Shown one piece after another: positions 1 through 8,080 of a DNA stretch of 64,000 nt. How positions within the stretch are numbered: position 1 is the first letter of the stretch; each line of letters starts with the position of its first letter. Source of the stretch: Streptomyces sp. A3M-1-3 (lineage in GTDB: Bacteria; Actinomycetota; Actinomycetes; Streptomycetales; Streptomycetaceae); the NCBI RefSeq assembly GCF_024213665.1, contig NZ_JANAVP010000034.1, positions 17,543 to 81,542 on the forward strand, in the 5' to 3' direction. The translations under genes and the position numbers were made by a program. Below the pieces are notes generated by a model. It made no database searches. It saw nothing but the letters and a program-made list of their open reading frames with translations, and was not told the origin of the DNA.

Positions 1-608
1 ACCAGTTCCAGCCGGGACGCCCACTCAGTGCCATACAGGTCCTCGAACCCGCCGTAGTCCAGCTCCACATCGACCGGAGCCGAACCGCCCGCCGGCGGCG
101 TCACGGTGATCACCGCGCCGTCCACCTCGACGTCCTCGGTGGTGGCGCGCGGCTCGATCTCCACATCCCACGTGCCTGTGGGAGCAGGCGGGTTGGGGTC
201 GGCTTCGGTCGGTGACGCCTTCCCGATGCTCACCGGCAGATCGCCGGCCTGGACCAGCGCGTCACCAGCCCCGGTCAGCGGGACGGCGGCAGTGCCTCCG
301 GCCGGCGGCGCCACATCCACCGGATTGTACTCGGCGGGCGGCTCCAGCGGCGCACCCGACCAGCCATCGAGCTGCTCGGCCTTCTCCTCGTCCAGTTGCG
401 CGGCCTTGTCCCGCTGGAGGCTCGGCAGCGCGACGCCATTGCGGGGGTCCGTGGGCGGCAAGGCCCATGCCGTGCTCGGCAGCAGCGTGACTGCCATGAC
501 CGCTGCCAGGGCGACTCCGATGCCCTGAGAGACACGGCGTCGCCGTACAGAACGGCGCTCCCTGCCTCCGGGCAGACGGAACTGACTCGTCGGAACCGAC
601 GACGGCAT
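1..608 (-). CDS. RHS-repeat-type secreted protein, N-terminal part (cut by window edge)
   Basis: An open frame runs from an ATG at 608 to the left edge (202 codons visible, no stop). The N-terminus has an Arg-rich stretch (residues 16-26) and a hydrophobic segment ending in TAWALPPTDP, a clear secretion signal with a cleavage site near residue 49. The following text (DPRNGVALPSLQRDK, later LPVSIGKASP and VTPPAGG) matches, from memory, the conserved N-terminus of very large Streptomyces RHS/YD-repeat proteins that often end in HINT or toxin domains. The C-terminal repeats and any toxin lie outside the window, so the effector is unknown. It is divergent from the DNRLRE/FG-GAP gene at 1153, another large exported protein; I infer that the two are functionally linked. 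Confidence 0.78.
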   Translation of the reverse strand, partial: MPSSVPTSQFRLPGGRERRSVRRRRVSQGIGVALAAVMAVTLLPSTAWALPPTDPRNGVALPSLQRDKAAQLDEEKAEQLDGWSGAPLEPPAEYNPVDVAPPAGGTAAVPLTGAGDALVQAGDLPVSIGKASPTEADPNPPAPTGTWDVEIEPRATTEDVEVDGAVITVTPPAGGSAPVDVELDYGGFEDLYGTEWASRLEL

Positions 609-1152
609 GTGGACCCCCCACGCCCGCTGAAGGACATGCCGAGGCAGCCAACAGGGAATTGACAAATAGCTCGCAGATCATGCGCGCAGCACTCACACAA
701 AATCCACAGCTGTCAGGCGCGAGTGATGCCAATCACAGGGATATAAGTGCTCAAACATCGCATGCGTCATGTGATGCGCCTACGGTGCATCAAAATCTGT
801 CTGCTCTGTTCATATATCCAATGGCGGAAGTTCTCTGCGAAGAGGGATAATTCCCCTCACAAGGGCGGCAGAAAAGTTCCTCATGCTCCGTTCTGTACAG
901 CTGTTGTCCCGAACCTCTGCCAGTGACTGGCACGCATCACCCTTCTAAGGCGCGCCCACGCCCCAGTTGGTTCCCCCTCCCCCTCCTCTGCTCACCACGT
1001 GACGAAACCGTGGAGATGAGCCATGCTCTGCTCGCACAAATCTGCGCGGCACGGAGTAGGGAGAACTCCGGGATGCCGCGCCACGGACACCGGTCACCGG
1101 TATTTCCGAGGGCAGCTCAGCTTCCAGGCGCCCGAGGGGGGAGAGGAAAGCC
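609..1152. other. divergent intergenic region between two exported-protein genes
   Basis: About 540 nt with no convincing gene. The stretch from roughly 655 to 900 is clearly richer in A/T than the surroundings, as expected for two divergent promoters and their control sites. I could not assign a specific operator. A purine-rich ribosome site (GGGGGGAGAGGA, ending about 1147) serves the gene starting at 1153. Confidence 0.6.
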
Positions 1153-4100
1153 ATGGACGCCTCGAAGGCTGCGGAAACCACAGCATCGGATGAGGACACG
1201 GAGACGAGCGAAACGCCCGTAGGAAAAGGGAAGTTGAAGCGTCGGCGGAAACAGCGGCGCATCGCCGCGCTGGCCGTGCTGCTAGCCGCCGCCGTCGCCA
1301 TTCCGTTCGGCGTGCAGCAGCTCACGGCCGAGGCGCCGGACCGGGCACCCGCCACCCAGCGGAAGCAGACCACGTCTGTCGACACCGCCGAAGCGGCCAG
1401 GCAAGCGAGGCGGACCGGCAAGGACGTCGAGGCGACCGCCGAGCGGACCGCCAACTCCACGACCTGGGTAAAACCCGACGGTCTGCTGCGGACCCGCACC
1501 TACAGCGACACGGTCCGCGCAAAGGTCGGCGGCGAGTGGAAGGAGATCGACACTGATCTCCAACGGGTGAAGGGCGGCTACGCGCCCAAGGCGGTCAACG
1601 ACCCTCTCCTGTTCAGCGCCGGTACCGGCCAGGAGCGTTCCTCTCGCGGCGTGGCGCGTACCGCGCTCACCGCACAAGGCTCCAGTGACTCGTGGAGCGA
1701 ACTGGTCCGGCTGAACACTGGCGGCCACGAGGTTGTCCTCAGCTGGCCCGGGCCGCTGCCCGCCCCCGTGGTCGACGGCCCGAGGGCGCTGTACGAGAAC
1801 GTCCGGCCCGGCATCGATCTACTGCTCACCGCCCGCGACAGCGGCTTCTCCCACCTTCTGATCGTCCACAGCCTGCAGGCCGCCGCCGATCCGCTGCTCG
1901 GCAAGCTCAAGTACCTGTTGGACTCGCCCGGTCTGACGTTCCGGCTGGACAAGAACTCGCACGCGCTCAGTGCCGTCGACAGCAAGGGTGAGGAGTTCGC
2001 CTCCGCGCCCACTCCGTACGCCTGGGACTCCGCGGGCGCGGTGAAGGCCACCGTCGGCGAAGCGCCGGCGGAGCCGACCGCCTCCCCGGTCGCCGGCAGC
2101 CCGGCCGCACTGGCCCTGGCGGGCCTGGCGGGTCCGCAGCCCGGCAGCCACGACGCCGTCCTCTCGGCCGCCCTGGCCGAGGACACCCTCACCCTGGGCA
2201 TGAGCAACAAGCTGCTCACCGACCCTGATACTGTCTACCCGGTCTTCATCGACCCGTCCCTCAAGGGTCGGAAGAAGAACTGGACGCTGCTCTACCAGAA
2301 GTACGCAAGTTCCAGTTTCTACAACGGCCAGAACTTCAACGACGGCACCAACGAGGCCCGCGTCGGGTACGAGAACGACTCCGGCGGCCTGTCCCGCTCC
2401 GTCTTTACTTTCGAGTACCCGTCCGACGCGCACGGTGCCTCCGTCAAGAGCGCCTACTTCAGGACCTTGCAGACGTATTCGTGGGGATGCGCCTCCCGCC
2501 AGTACAACGTGTGGCTCACCGGAGCCATCTCCAGCTCCAGTACCTGGAGCAAGCAGCCTGCCTGGAGCCGGGTCCTCGGCAGTCAGACCAACGGACACGG
2601 CTACAAGTCGGGCTCCTGCCCTGATAAATGGGTCGCGACGGACATCAAGTCCGGTGCTCAGGAGGCATCCACCAAGAAGCTGGCCACTCTCACGCTGGGC
2701 CTGCGGGCGGCGAGCGAGAGTGACACCGCCGCCTGGAAGAAGTTCATGGCCAATGGGGAGTACTCGCCCTACATCGAGATCACCTACAACCGGCCGCCCG
2801 ACGAGCCGACCAGCTCGGTGATGAAGACGTCGCCCGGCGGCACGTGCGACACCGCGGCCCCCTACCTGTCCATCGGGAAAAGCGACGTCACCTTCAGCGC
2901 TTCCGCCTCCGATGTGGACGGCAACCTCAAGTACCTGCATCTGAAGGTCTGGCGCACCGGCAACTCCGCCGATCCGCTGCACGATGCCGACCACGCCACC
3001 AACAGCTCAGGCGCCATGACGGCCTACCGGATGCCGGCTGCCGGCTTCACTCACGGCACTGTCTATTCCTGGTCGGTGTACGCCAAGGACACCGAAGGTG
3101 CCATCTCCGCCTGGGGCCCGTCCGGAACTGCCGCGTACTGCCAGTTCACTGTCGACCACAGCGCACCCAACAGCCCCGGCGTCTCTTCCACCGACTTCCC
3201 GGAACCGGGTGAGGACGGGGGCACCTGGTCCAGCGTGCGTTTCGGCACCGCCGGCCGGTTCACCTTCTCGCCCGCCGGCTCGGCGGACGTGAAGGAGTAC
3301 CAGTACAGCTTCAACACCGCCTACAACCTCAAGGCCTATCCCGATGCGAGTAAGGGCGGCACAGCAACCACCGGCGCCGTGAAGCCGCCGCACGCCGGCC
3401 CAAGCGTTCTCTACGTGCGCGCCGTCGACTCCTCCGGCAACGTATCCGTGCCTACCAACTACTTGTTCAACGTGACTCCGGGAACCGACCTCGACTCTCC
3501 CGGTGATGTCACCGGCGACAAGGTGCCCGATGTCTACACCATCGACCCCGACGGCAAGCTCATGCTGTTCGCCAAGGCCCTCGGCACCGACCCCCTCCAC
3601 CTCGGCGGCACGCCCGCCGCCTACACCACCGAAACCGGGAAAGCCGCCCCAGTCCCGGACGGCTACTGGACCGGCGCTCTGATCACCCACAACGGCGACT
3701 GGCTCCCCGGCGACGGCATCCAGGACCTCGTCGCGCGCATGCCCGACGGCAAGCTCTACCTGTACCCCGGCGACGGATACGGCAGCTTCGACGTGCATGC
3801 CCGTATTCACATCCTGCTGCCCAGCGGCTCTCCCGCACCGTCCGCCTTCCGGCAGATCTTGTCCGTCGGTGACATGACCGCCGACGGACGCCCCGACCTG
3901 CTCGCCACCACCAGCAACGGCCTCTGGGCGTTCACCGGCTACACCGGTGCGAGCTTCGAGACGTCCAGTCAGCTGACCGGAGAGGACTGGACCCAGCGCG
4001 ACATCGTCCAGCTCGGCAACATCGCCGGCGACGAAGCACTCGACCTGGTCTACCGGGACAATGCGGCCGGACAGCTCCATCTCCGCCAGGGCAAGAAGGC

Positions 4101-4383
4101 GGCAAGCGGCGGCACCGACCCGGCATCCATCGCCACCAAGGCCGCCGCTGCCGCCCAGCTCGACACCTACGGCGTCTCCGGATGGTCGCGCACCTCGCTG
4201 CCGATCGTCACCGGCACCCCCGACGTCAGCGGGGACGGAGTCCCCGACATCTGGGCGCTGCTCTCCAGCGGTGATGTCCGGGTCTACCCCGGCAGAGCCG
4301 CGGGACTCACCAGCACCACGATGTTCCACGTCGTTTCCGGCACGGTGGGCCCCAACTGGGCCGGGCACACGGCCATCGGCTGA
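1153..4383 (+). CDS. exported DNRLRE-domain / FG-GAP (VCBS) repeat protein
   Basis: 1076 residues. A charged cytoplasmic head (1-36, ending KRRRKQRR) precedes one hydrophobic segment (about 37-53), so the protein is secreted or membrane-anchored. Residues about 370-550 form a DNRLRE-type beta domain (RSVFTFEYP, YIEITYN), followed by Ig/FN3-like sheet (about 555-790). The C-terminus holds at least four FG-GAP-like calcium-binding units of the pattern D-x-(T/S)-x-D-x-x-P-D (DVTGDKVPDVY, DMTADGRPDLL, DVSGDGVPDIW and one more). Such proteins accompany RHS proteins in Streptomyces; binding or scaffold roles at the cell surface are likely, but no enzyme motif is visible. The ATG has a strong upstream Shine-Dalgarno. 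Transcription ends at the 18-bp hairpin at 4391-4432. Confidence 0.85.
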   Translation: MDASKAAETTASDEDTETSETPVGKGKLKRRRKQRRIAALAVLLAAAVAIPFGVQQLTAEAPDRAPATQRKQTTSVDTAEAARQARRTGKDVEATAERTANSTTWVKPDGLLRTRTYSDTVRAKVGGEWKEIDTDLQRVKGGYAPKAVNDPLLFSAGTGQERSSRGVARTALTAQGSSDSWSELVRLNTGGHEVVLSWPGPLPAPVVDGPRALYENVRPGIDLLLTARDSGFSHLLIVHSLQAAADPLLGKLKYLLDSPGLTFRLDKNSHALSAVDSKGEEFASAPTPYAWDSAGAVKATVGEAPAEPTASPVAGSPAALALAGLAGPQPGSHDAVLSAALAEDTLTLGMSNKLLTDPDTVYPVFIDPSLKGRKKNWTLLYQKYASSSFYNGQNFNDGTNEARVGYENDSGGLSRSVFTFEYPSDAHGASVKSAYFRTLQTYSWGCASRQYNVWLTGAISSSSTWSKQPAWSRVLGSQTNGHGYKSGSCPDKWVATDIKSGAQEASTKKLATLTLGLRAASESDTAAWKKFMANGEYSPYIEITYNRPPDEPTSSVMKTSPGGTCDTAAPYLSIGKSDVTFSASASDVDGNLKYLHLKVWRTGNSADPLHDADHATNSSGAMTAYRMPAAGFTHGTVYSWSVYAKDTEGAISAWGPSGTAAYCQFTVDHSAPNSPGVSSTDFPEPGEDGGTWSSVRFGTAGRFTFSPAGSADVKEYQYSFNTAYNLKAYPDASKGGTATTGAVKPPHAGPSVLYVRAVDSSGNVSVPTNYLFNVTPGTDLDSPGDVTGDKVPDVYTIDPDGKLMLFAKALGTDPLHLGGTPAAYTTETGKAAPVPDGYWTGALITHNGDWLPGDGIQDLVARMPDGKLYLYPGDGYGSFDVHARIHILLPSGSPAPSAFRQILSVGDMTADGRPDLLATTSNGLWAFTGYTGASFETSSQLTGEDWTQRDIVQLGNIAGDEALDLVYRDNAAGQLHLRQGKKAASGGTDPASIATKAAAAAQLDTYGVSGWSRTSLPIVTGTPDVSGDGVPDIWALLSSGDVRVYPGRAAGLTSTTMFHVVSGTVGPNWAGHTAIG

Positions 4384-4390
4384 GGCAGAC

Positions 4391-4432
4391 CGGTGGGCCG
4401 GGGCGGGATCTTTCTCCCGCCCCGGCCCACCG
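4391..4432. terminator. bidirectional intrinsic terminator
   Basis: A perfect 18-bp inverted repeat (4391-4408 with 4415-4432) with a 6-nt loop TCTTTC lies between two convergent stop codons, 8 nt after the DNRLRE gene and 11 nt before the end of the cold-shock gene. It can serve both genes. Confidence 0.9.
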
Positions 4433-4443
4433 GGATGACTACG

Positions 4444-4827
4444 TCAGACGTCCAGCTGGTCCGCCACCGCTCGCAGCAGGCCGGCGATCTTCGCGCCGTG
4501 GATCTTGTCCGGGTAGCGGCCGCGCTCCAGGCTCGGGGTGATGTTCTCCAGCAGTGTCGTCAGGTCCTGGACGATTGAGGCCAGTTCGTCCGGCTTGCGG
4601 CGCTGCGCGGCCGCGACCGAGGGGGCCGGGTCGAGGACCGTGACCGAGAGGGCCTGGTCGCCGCGCTGGCCTGCTACGACGCCGAATTCGACGCGCTGGC
4701 CGGGCTTGAGCGAGTCGACCCCGGCAGGGAGCACCGACGAGTGCACGAAGACGTCGCCGCCGTCGTCGCGGGAGAGAAAGCCGAAGCCCTTCTCACTGTT
4801 GAACCACTTGACCTTGCCGGTAGGCAC
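4444..4827 (-). CDS. cold-shock domain protein with C-terminal helical extension
   Basis: 127 residues from a GTG at 4827, chosen because GAGGACAG precedes it and because PTGKVKWFNSEKGFGF is the usual family start. Residues 1-65 are a CSD OB-fold with RNP1-like KGFGFL and RNP2-like DVFVHSS, binding single-stranded nucleic acid. The remaining 60 residues (ASIVQDLTTLLENITPSLE, then GLLRAVADQLDV) form an amphipathic helical tail typical of the longer actinobacterial paralogues. This tail probably adds protein contacts; its role is unknown. The gene is divergent from the small membrane protein at 4973. A second, short cold-shock protein is at 38369. Confidence 0.93.
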   Translation of the reverse strand: MPTGKVKWFNSEKGFGFLSRDDGGDVFVHSSVLPAGVDSLKPGQRVEFGVVAGQRGDQALSVTVLDPAPSVAAAQRRKPDELASIVQDLTTLLENITPSLERGRYPDKIHGAKIAGLLRAVADQLDV

Positions 4828-4972
4828 GTCTGTCCTCGTCCTTGTGCTCGTTGGGGCTCTGAATAGCACTACAGCGGGTCGCGTGACCCGCCACCACCAA
4901 GGCTAATGGTCCAGGGGCTGGTGACAAGACGTTGCTGGGTGGTTCCTACGCGCAGGGAACTACCCTGGTCGG

Positions 4973-5221
4973 GTGACTAGCGAAACCCGAACGGACAAGG
5001 CCGGCGCCGGCGACCGGCTCGTACAGGCCGGCGTGATCGTCTTCTTCATCGGCGCGGTGGCCACTCTGGTCACCGTCGCCCCGCTGTTCCTGGGGACGGA
5101 GCCGTTCCCCTCCGTCGCGTACGCGGTGTGCATGCTGATGGGGCTCGGCTTCCTGATCGCCGGAGCCGGGGTGCTCCGTTCCATCGCCGTGCAGCGCCGT
5201 CAGGCGCGCGCGGTGGTGTAG
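4973..5221 (+). CDS. small two-helix membrane protein, unknown function
   Basis: 82 residues from GTG. After a short charged head (SETRTDKAGAGDR) there are two hydrophobic helices (about 17-41 and 48-68) joined by a short loop GTEPFPSVAY, and a basic tail RRQARAVV. No catalytic motif is visible. It looks like one of the conserved small Streptomyces membrane proteins. Its last 22 nt overlap, tail to tail, the end of the HAD phosphatase gene, so read-through of either gene would produce antisense RNA. Confidence 0.8.
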   Translation: MTSETRTDKAGAGDRLVQAGVIVFFIGAVATLVTVAPLFLGTEPFPSVAYAVCMLMGLGFLIAGAGVLRSIAVQRRQARAVV

Positions 5222-5829
5222 CTCCCGGCGTACGAGGCCAGCCACTCCGGAAACTCCGTCAGGTCGGCCAGCAGGACATCCGCGCCCTCGGCGCGCAGCT
5301 CCGCCTCGTCGCACGGGCCCGTCGGGACCGCGACCGAGAGCGCTCCGGCCGTACGGGCGCCGCGCACGTCGCCCGTGTGGTCGCCGACGTACACCGTGGC
5401 GCCGTGTTCGCGCAGCGCCTCCGCCTTGGCCTCCGCCCACAGCCGGCCGATCACCGCGTCCGGCTCGATGCCGAGATGTGCGAGGTGGAGCTTGGCGTTC
5501 GGCTCGTGCTTGGCGGTGACGACGATCGCCCGGCCGCCGAGCGCCTGGACGGCGGCCACGGCTTCGCGGGCGCCGGGCATCGCGGGCGTCGGGGCGATGG
5601 CGTGTGTGGGATACATCTCGCGGTAGCGGTCGCCCATTTCCTGGATCAGCTCGTCCTCGAACCAATGTGCCAGCTCCTGTTCGAGCGGCGGACCGAGCCG
5701 GGTGATGGCCAGCTCGGCGTCGATGAACGTACCGGTCTCGGCGGAAAGTGCCTGGTAGGCGGCCTTGATGCCGGGGCGGGAATCGATCAGCGTCATGTCG
5801 AGGTCGAAGCCGACGGTCAGGGATGTCAT
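5200..5829 (-). CDS. HAD-superfamily phosphatase (phosphoglycolate-phosphatase-like)
   Basis: 209 residues from the ATG at 5829; in-frame ATGs at 5841 and 5850 are alternatives. HAD motif I is FDLDMTLIDS near the N-terminus (nucleophile Asp and acid/base Asp), motif II is VVTAKHE, and motif IV is YVGDHTGD. A helical cap domain between motifs I and II gives the class I (Gph/PGP) arrangement. The expected reaction is Mg-dependent hydrolysis of a small phosphomonoester in the cytoplasm; the substrate cannot be told. The gene is divergent from the iron-transport operon but the iron box at 5887 lies closer to that operon. Confidence 0.88.
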   Translation of the reverse strand: MTSLTVGFDLDMTLIDSRPGIKAAYQALSAETGTFIDAELAITRLGPPLEQELAHWFEDELIQEMGDRYREMYPTHAIAPTPAMPGAREAVAAVQALGGRAIVVTAKHEPNAKLHLAHLGIEPDAVIGRLWAEAKAEALREHGATVYVGDHTGDVRGARTAGALSVAVPTGPCDEAELRAEGADVLLADLTEFPEWLASYAGSYTTARA

Positions 5830-5886
5830 GCCGGATGTCATGTCGGCCATTGTGCCGAGTCGGGAAGCGGTACGCGGAACATAGAC

Positions 5887-5905
5887 TTAGCCAAGCCTTA
5901 CCAGA
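5887..5905 (+). promoter_or_regulatory. iron box (DmdR1/IdeR-type operator)
   Basis: The 19-mer TTAGCCAAGCCTTACCAGA agrees with the actinobacterial iron-box consensus TTAGGTTAGGCTAACCTAA at 12 of 19 positions, including TTAG at the left, the AG/CT core and ACC. It lies 17 nt upstream of the ATG of the first ABC permease gene, where a DtxR-family Fe(II) repressor would block transcription when iron is sufficient. Confidence 0.7.
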
Positions 5906-5921
5906 CTTTGAATTGGATCTG

Positions 5922-6956
5922 ATGTCAGCCGCTGCCTCGACTGCCGCCCGCACCAGACGTGATCAAGTGACCTCTCGCATCGGCTGGACCGTTGCCGCCG
6001 TCGTGGCCCTGCTGTTGGCCGTACTGCTGAGTCTGGCCGTGGGGGCGAGGCCGATCGCGCCGTCCGCGGTGTTCGACGCGCTGCTGCACGGCGGCCGCAG
6101 CGACGCGGCGGAAGTCGTACGGAACCTGCGGGTGCCGCGCACGCTGATCGGTCTGATTGTCGGTGTCGCCCTCGCGCTCGCCGGGACCGTGCTCCAGGGG
6201 ATCACCCGCAACCCCATCGCAGACCCCGGCATTCTCGGCATCAGCCAGGGCGCGTCGGTGGGGGTGGTGCTGGCCATCGCGTACGCCGGGATCCACACAC
6301 TGACGGGGTACGTGTGGTTCGCCTTCGCCGGGGCCGCACTGGCGTCGGTGGCCGTGTACGCGATCGCGTCGAGCGGGCGCGGCGGTGCGACGCCGGTCAA
6401 ACTCGCGCTCGGCGGCGCGGCGATCAACGCGCTGCTGGTGTCCGTGACGATGGCGGTACTGACGACGCGGGCGGCGGCGCTGGACGAGTTCCGGTTCTGG
6501 CAGGTCGGATCGGTTGCCGGGCGGGAGGCCGAGGTCGTCGGACAGATCTGGCCGTTCCTGCTGGTCGGCGTGGTGCTGGTGGTGTCGGTCGCCCGCGGCC
6601 TGGACGCGCTCGCGCTGGGCGAGGATGTGGCGAAGGGGCTGGGTCAGAATGTCGCGACCGTACGAATCGTCGGCGGCGTGGGCGCCACCGTGCTGACCGG
6701 CGTGGGTGTCGCCGCCGCCGGTCCGATCGCTTTCATCGGGCTCGCCGTGCCGCACATCGCCCGCGCGATCGTGGGAAGCGATCACCGGTGGGTGCTGCCG
6801 ATGGCGGCGATCGTCGGGCCCGTGATGCTGCTGGTCTCGGATGTGATCGGGCGGGTCGTCTTTCCGCCGAGCGAGGTGCCGGCCGGGGTGATGACGGCGC
6901 TGATCGGGGTGCCGTTCCTGGTGACGCTGGTCCGCCGGAAGGCGGTGCCGGCGTGA
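5922..6956 (+). CDS. FecCD-family iron-siderophore ABC transporter permease (first subunit)
   Basis: 344 residues, start ATG 5922. An N-terminal positive head precedes nine or ten hydrophobic helices. Family signatures are RNLRVPRTLIGLIVGVALALAG, ITRNPIADPGILGISQGAS and, near the C-terminus, GPIAFIGLAVPHIAR. It forms the membrane channel with the next gene product and takes up Fe(III)-siderophore from a binding protein. The iron box directly upstream indicates iron-repressed expression. The stop overlaps the next GTG by 4 nt (GTGA), so the three genes form one translationally coupled operon. No substrate-binding lipoprotein is adjacent, so the ligand is unknown. Confidence 0.93.
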   Translation: MSAAASTAARTRRDQVTSRIGWTVAAVVALLLAVLLSLAVGARPIAPSAVFDALLHGGRSDAAEVVRNLRVPRTLIGLIVGVALALAGTVLQGITRNPIADPGILGISQGASVGVVLAIAYAGIHTLTGYVWFAFAGAALASVAVYAIASSGRGGATPVKLALGGAAINALLVSVTMAVLTTRAAALDEFRFWQVGSVAGREAEVVGQIWPFLLVGVVLVVSVARGLDALALGEDVAKGLGQNVATVRIVGGVGATVLTGVGVAAAGPIAFIGLAVPHIARAIVGSDHRWVLPMAAIVGPVMLLVSDVIGRVVFPPSEVPAGVMTALIGVPFLVTLVRRKAVPA

Positions 6957-8080
6957 CGGCCACGACCGGTACGGGAGCGGGAGCGGGTGCGGCTGCGGCG
7001 GGTGCGGCTGCGGCCGCGGCTGACGTTCGGCGGCCGGGCGTGCGGCCCGCCGGCTACAGCCTCGTACGCGCCGGGCGGGCGACCTTCCTCGTCCACCGGC
7101 GGGCGGCGCTGGCCGCCGGGGCGCTCGCCCTACTGCTGGCCGCCGTCTGTGTCGCGTACCTCTCCGTCGGCGAATCGTTCGTCGCGCCGGGCGAGGTAGT
7201 CAGGGTGATCTTCGGGCAGCCGTCCCCGGACGAGCTGGTCGTCGGCACGCTGCGGCTGCCCCGCATGGTCGTCGGGCTGCTCGTCGGCGCCGCGTTCGGC
7301 GTGGCGGGCTCGCTCATCCAGACCGTCGCCCGCAACCCCCTGGCCAGCCCCGACATCATCGGCATCAGTCAGGGCGCGAGCGCGCTGACGGTCGGCGCGA
7401 TGACGCTGGGCGTCACCTCGTACACCGTGCTGCCGTACCTGTCCGTCGCGGGCGGTCTGGCGGCCGCGGCGCTCGTGTACGTCTTCGCGTGGCGCGGCGG
7501 TCTGCACGCCACCCGGTTCGTACTCATCGGCATCGGCTTCGCCATCGCGTTGCGGTCGATCACCCAGCTGTTCCTGACCAAGGGCGACTACCTCGTCGCC
7601 CAGCAGGCCCAGATCTGGATGACCGGTTCGCTGAACGGGCGGGGCTGGGACGCCGCGGCACCGCTGGGCTGGGTGCTGCTGGTCCTCGTCCCGGGTGTGC
7701 TGTGGGCGGCGCGGGCCCAGCGCACGGTGTCCATGGACGACGACACGGCGACCGCGCTCGGTGTCCGGCTGGGGCGGGTGCGGCTCGGGCTGGTGGTCCT
7801 GGGTGTGGTGCTGGCGTCGGTGGCCACGGGGGCGGCGGGCCCGGTGGACTTCGTGGCGCTGCTCGCGCCGCAGATCGCGCGCCGGGTGACCCGTACCGCG
7901 CAGATCCCGCTGCTCTGCTCCGCGCTGCTGGGCGCGGTGATCGTGGTGCTGGCCGACCTGCTGGCGCGCAAGCTCTTCGCGCCCACCGAGCTGCCGGTGG
8001 GTGTGCTGACGGCGGCGGTGGGCGCCCCGTATCTGATCTGGCTGATCGTGCGCAGCCGTACCGCAGGAGGCAAGGCGTGA
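6953..8080 (+). CDS. FecCD-family iron-siderophore ABC transporter permease (second subunit)
   Basis: 375 residues from the GTG at 6953, overlapping the previous stop. The first 35 residues are an Ala/Gly-rich low-complexity head not seen in its partner. Then come the typical FepG-like helices with TLRLPRMVVGLLVGAAFG, RNPLASPDIIGISQGAS and GPVDFVALLAPQIARR. It pairs with the upstream permease in a heterodimeric channel. AGGAGG near its 3' end (8065-8070) is the ribosome site for the ATPase gene. Confidence 0.93.
   Translation: MTATTGTGAGAGAAAAGAAAAAADVRRPGVRPAGYSLVRAGRATFLVHRRAALAAGALALLLAAVCVAYLSVGESFVAPGEVVRVIFGQPSPDELVVGTLRLPRMVVGLLVGAAFGVAGSLIQTVARNPLASPDIIGISQGASALTVGAMTLGVTSYTVLPYLSVAGGLAAAALVYVFAWRGGLHATRFVLIGIGFAIALRSITQLFLTKGDYLVAQQAQIWMTGSLNGRGWDAAAPLGWVLLVLVPGVLWAARAQRTVSMDDDTATALGVRLGRVRLGLVVLGVVLASVATGAAGPVDFVALLAPQIARRVTRTAQIPLLCSALLGAVIVVLADLLARKLFAPTELPVGVLTAAVGAPYLIWLIVRSRTAGGKA

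Noticed and set aside
5823..5921. Upstream starts for the first FecCD permease
   Set aside because: The longer frame begins inside the HAD gene start region and would place the iron box within coding sequence; ATG 5922 fits the family better.
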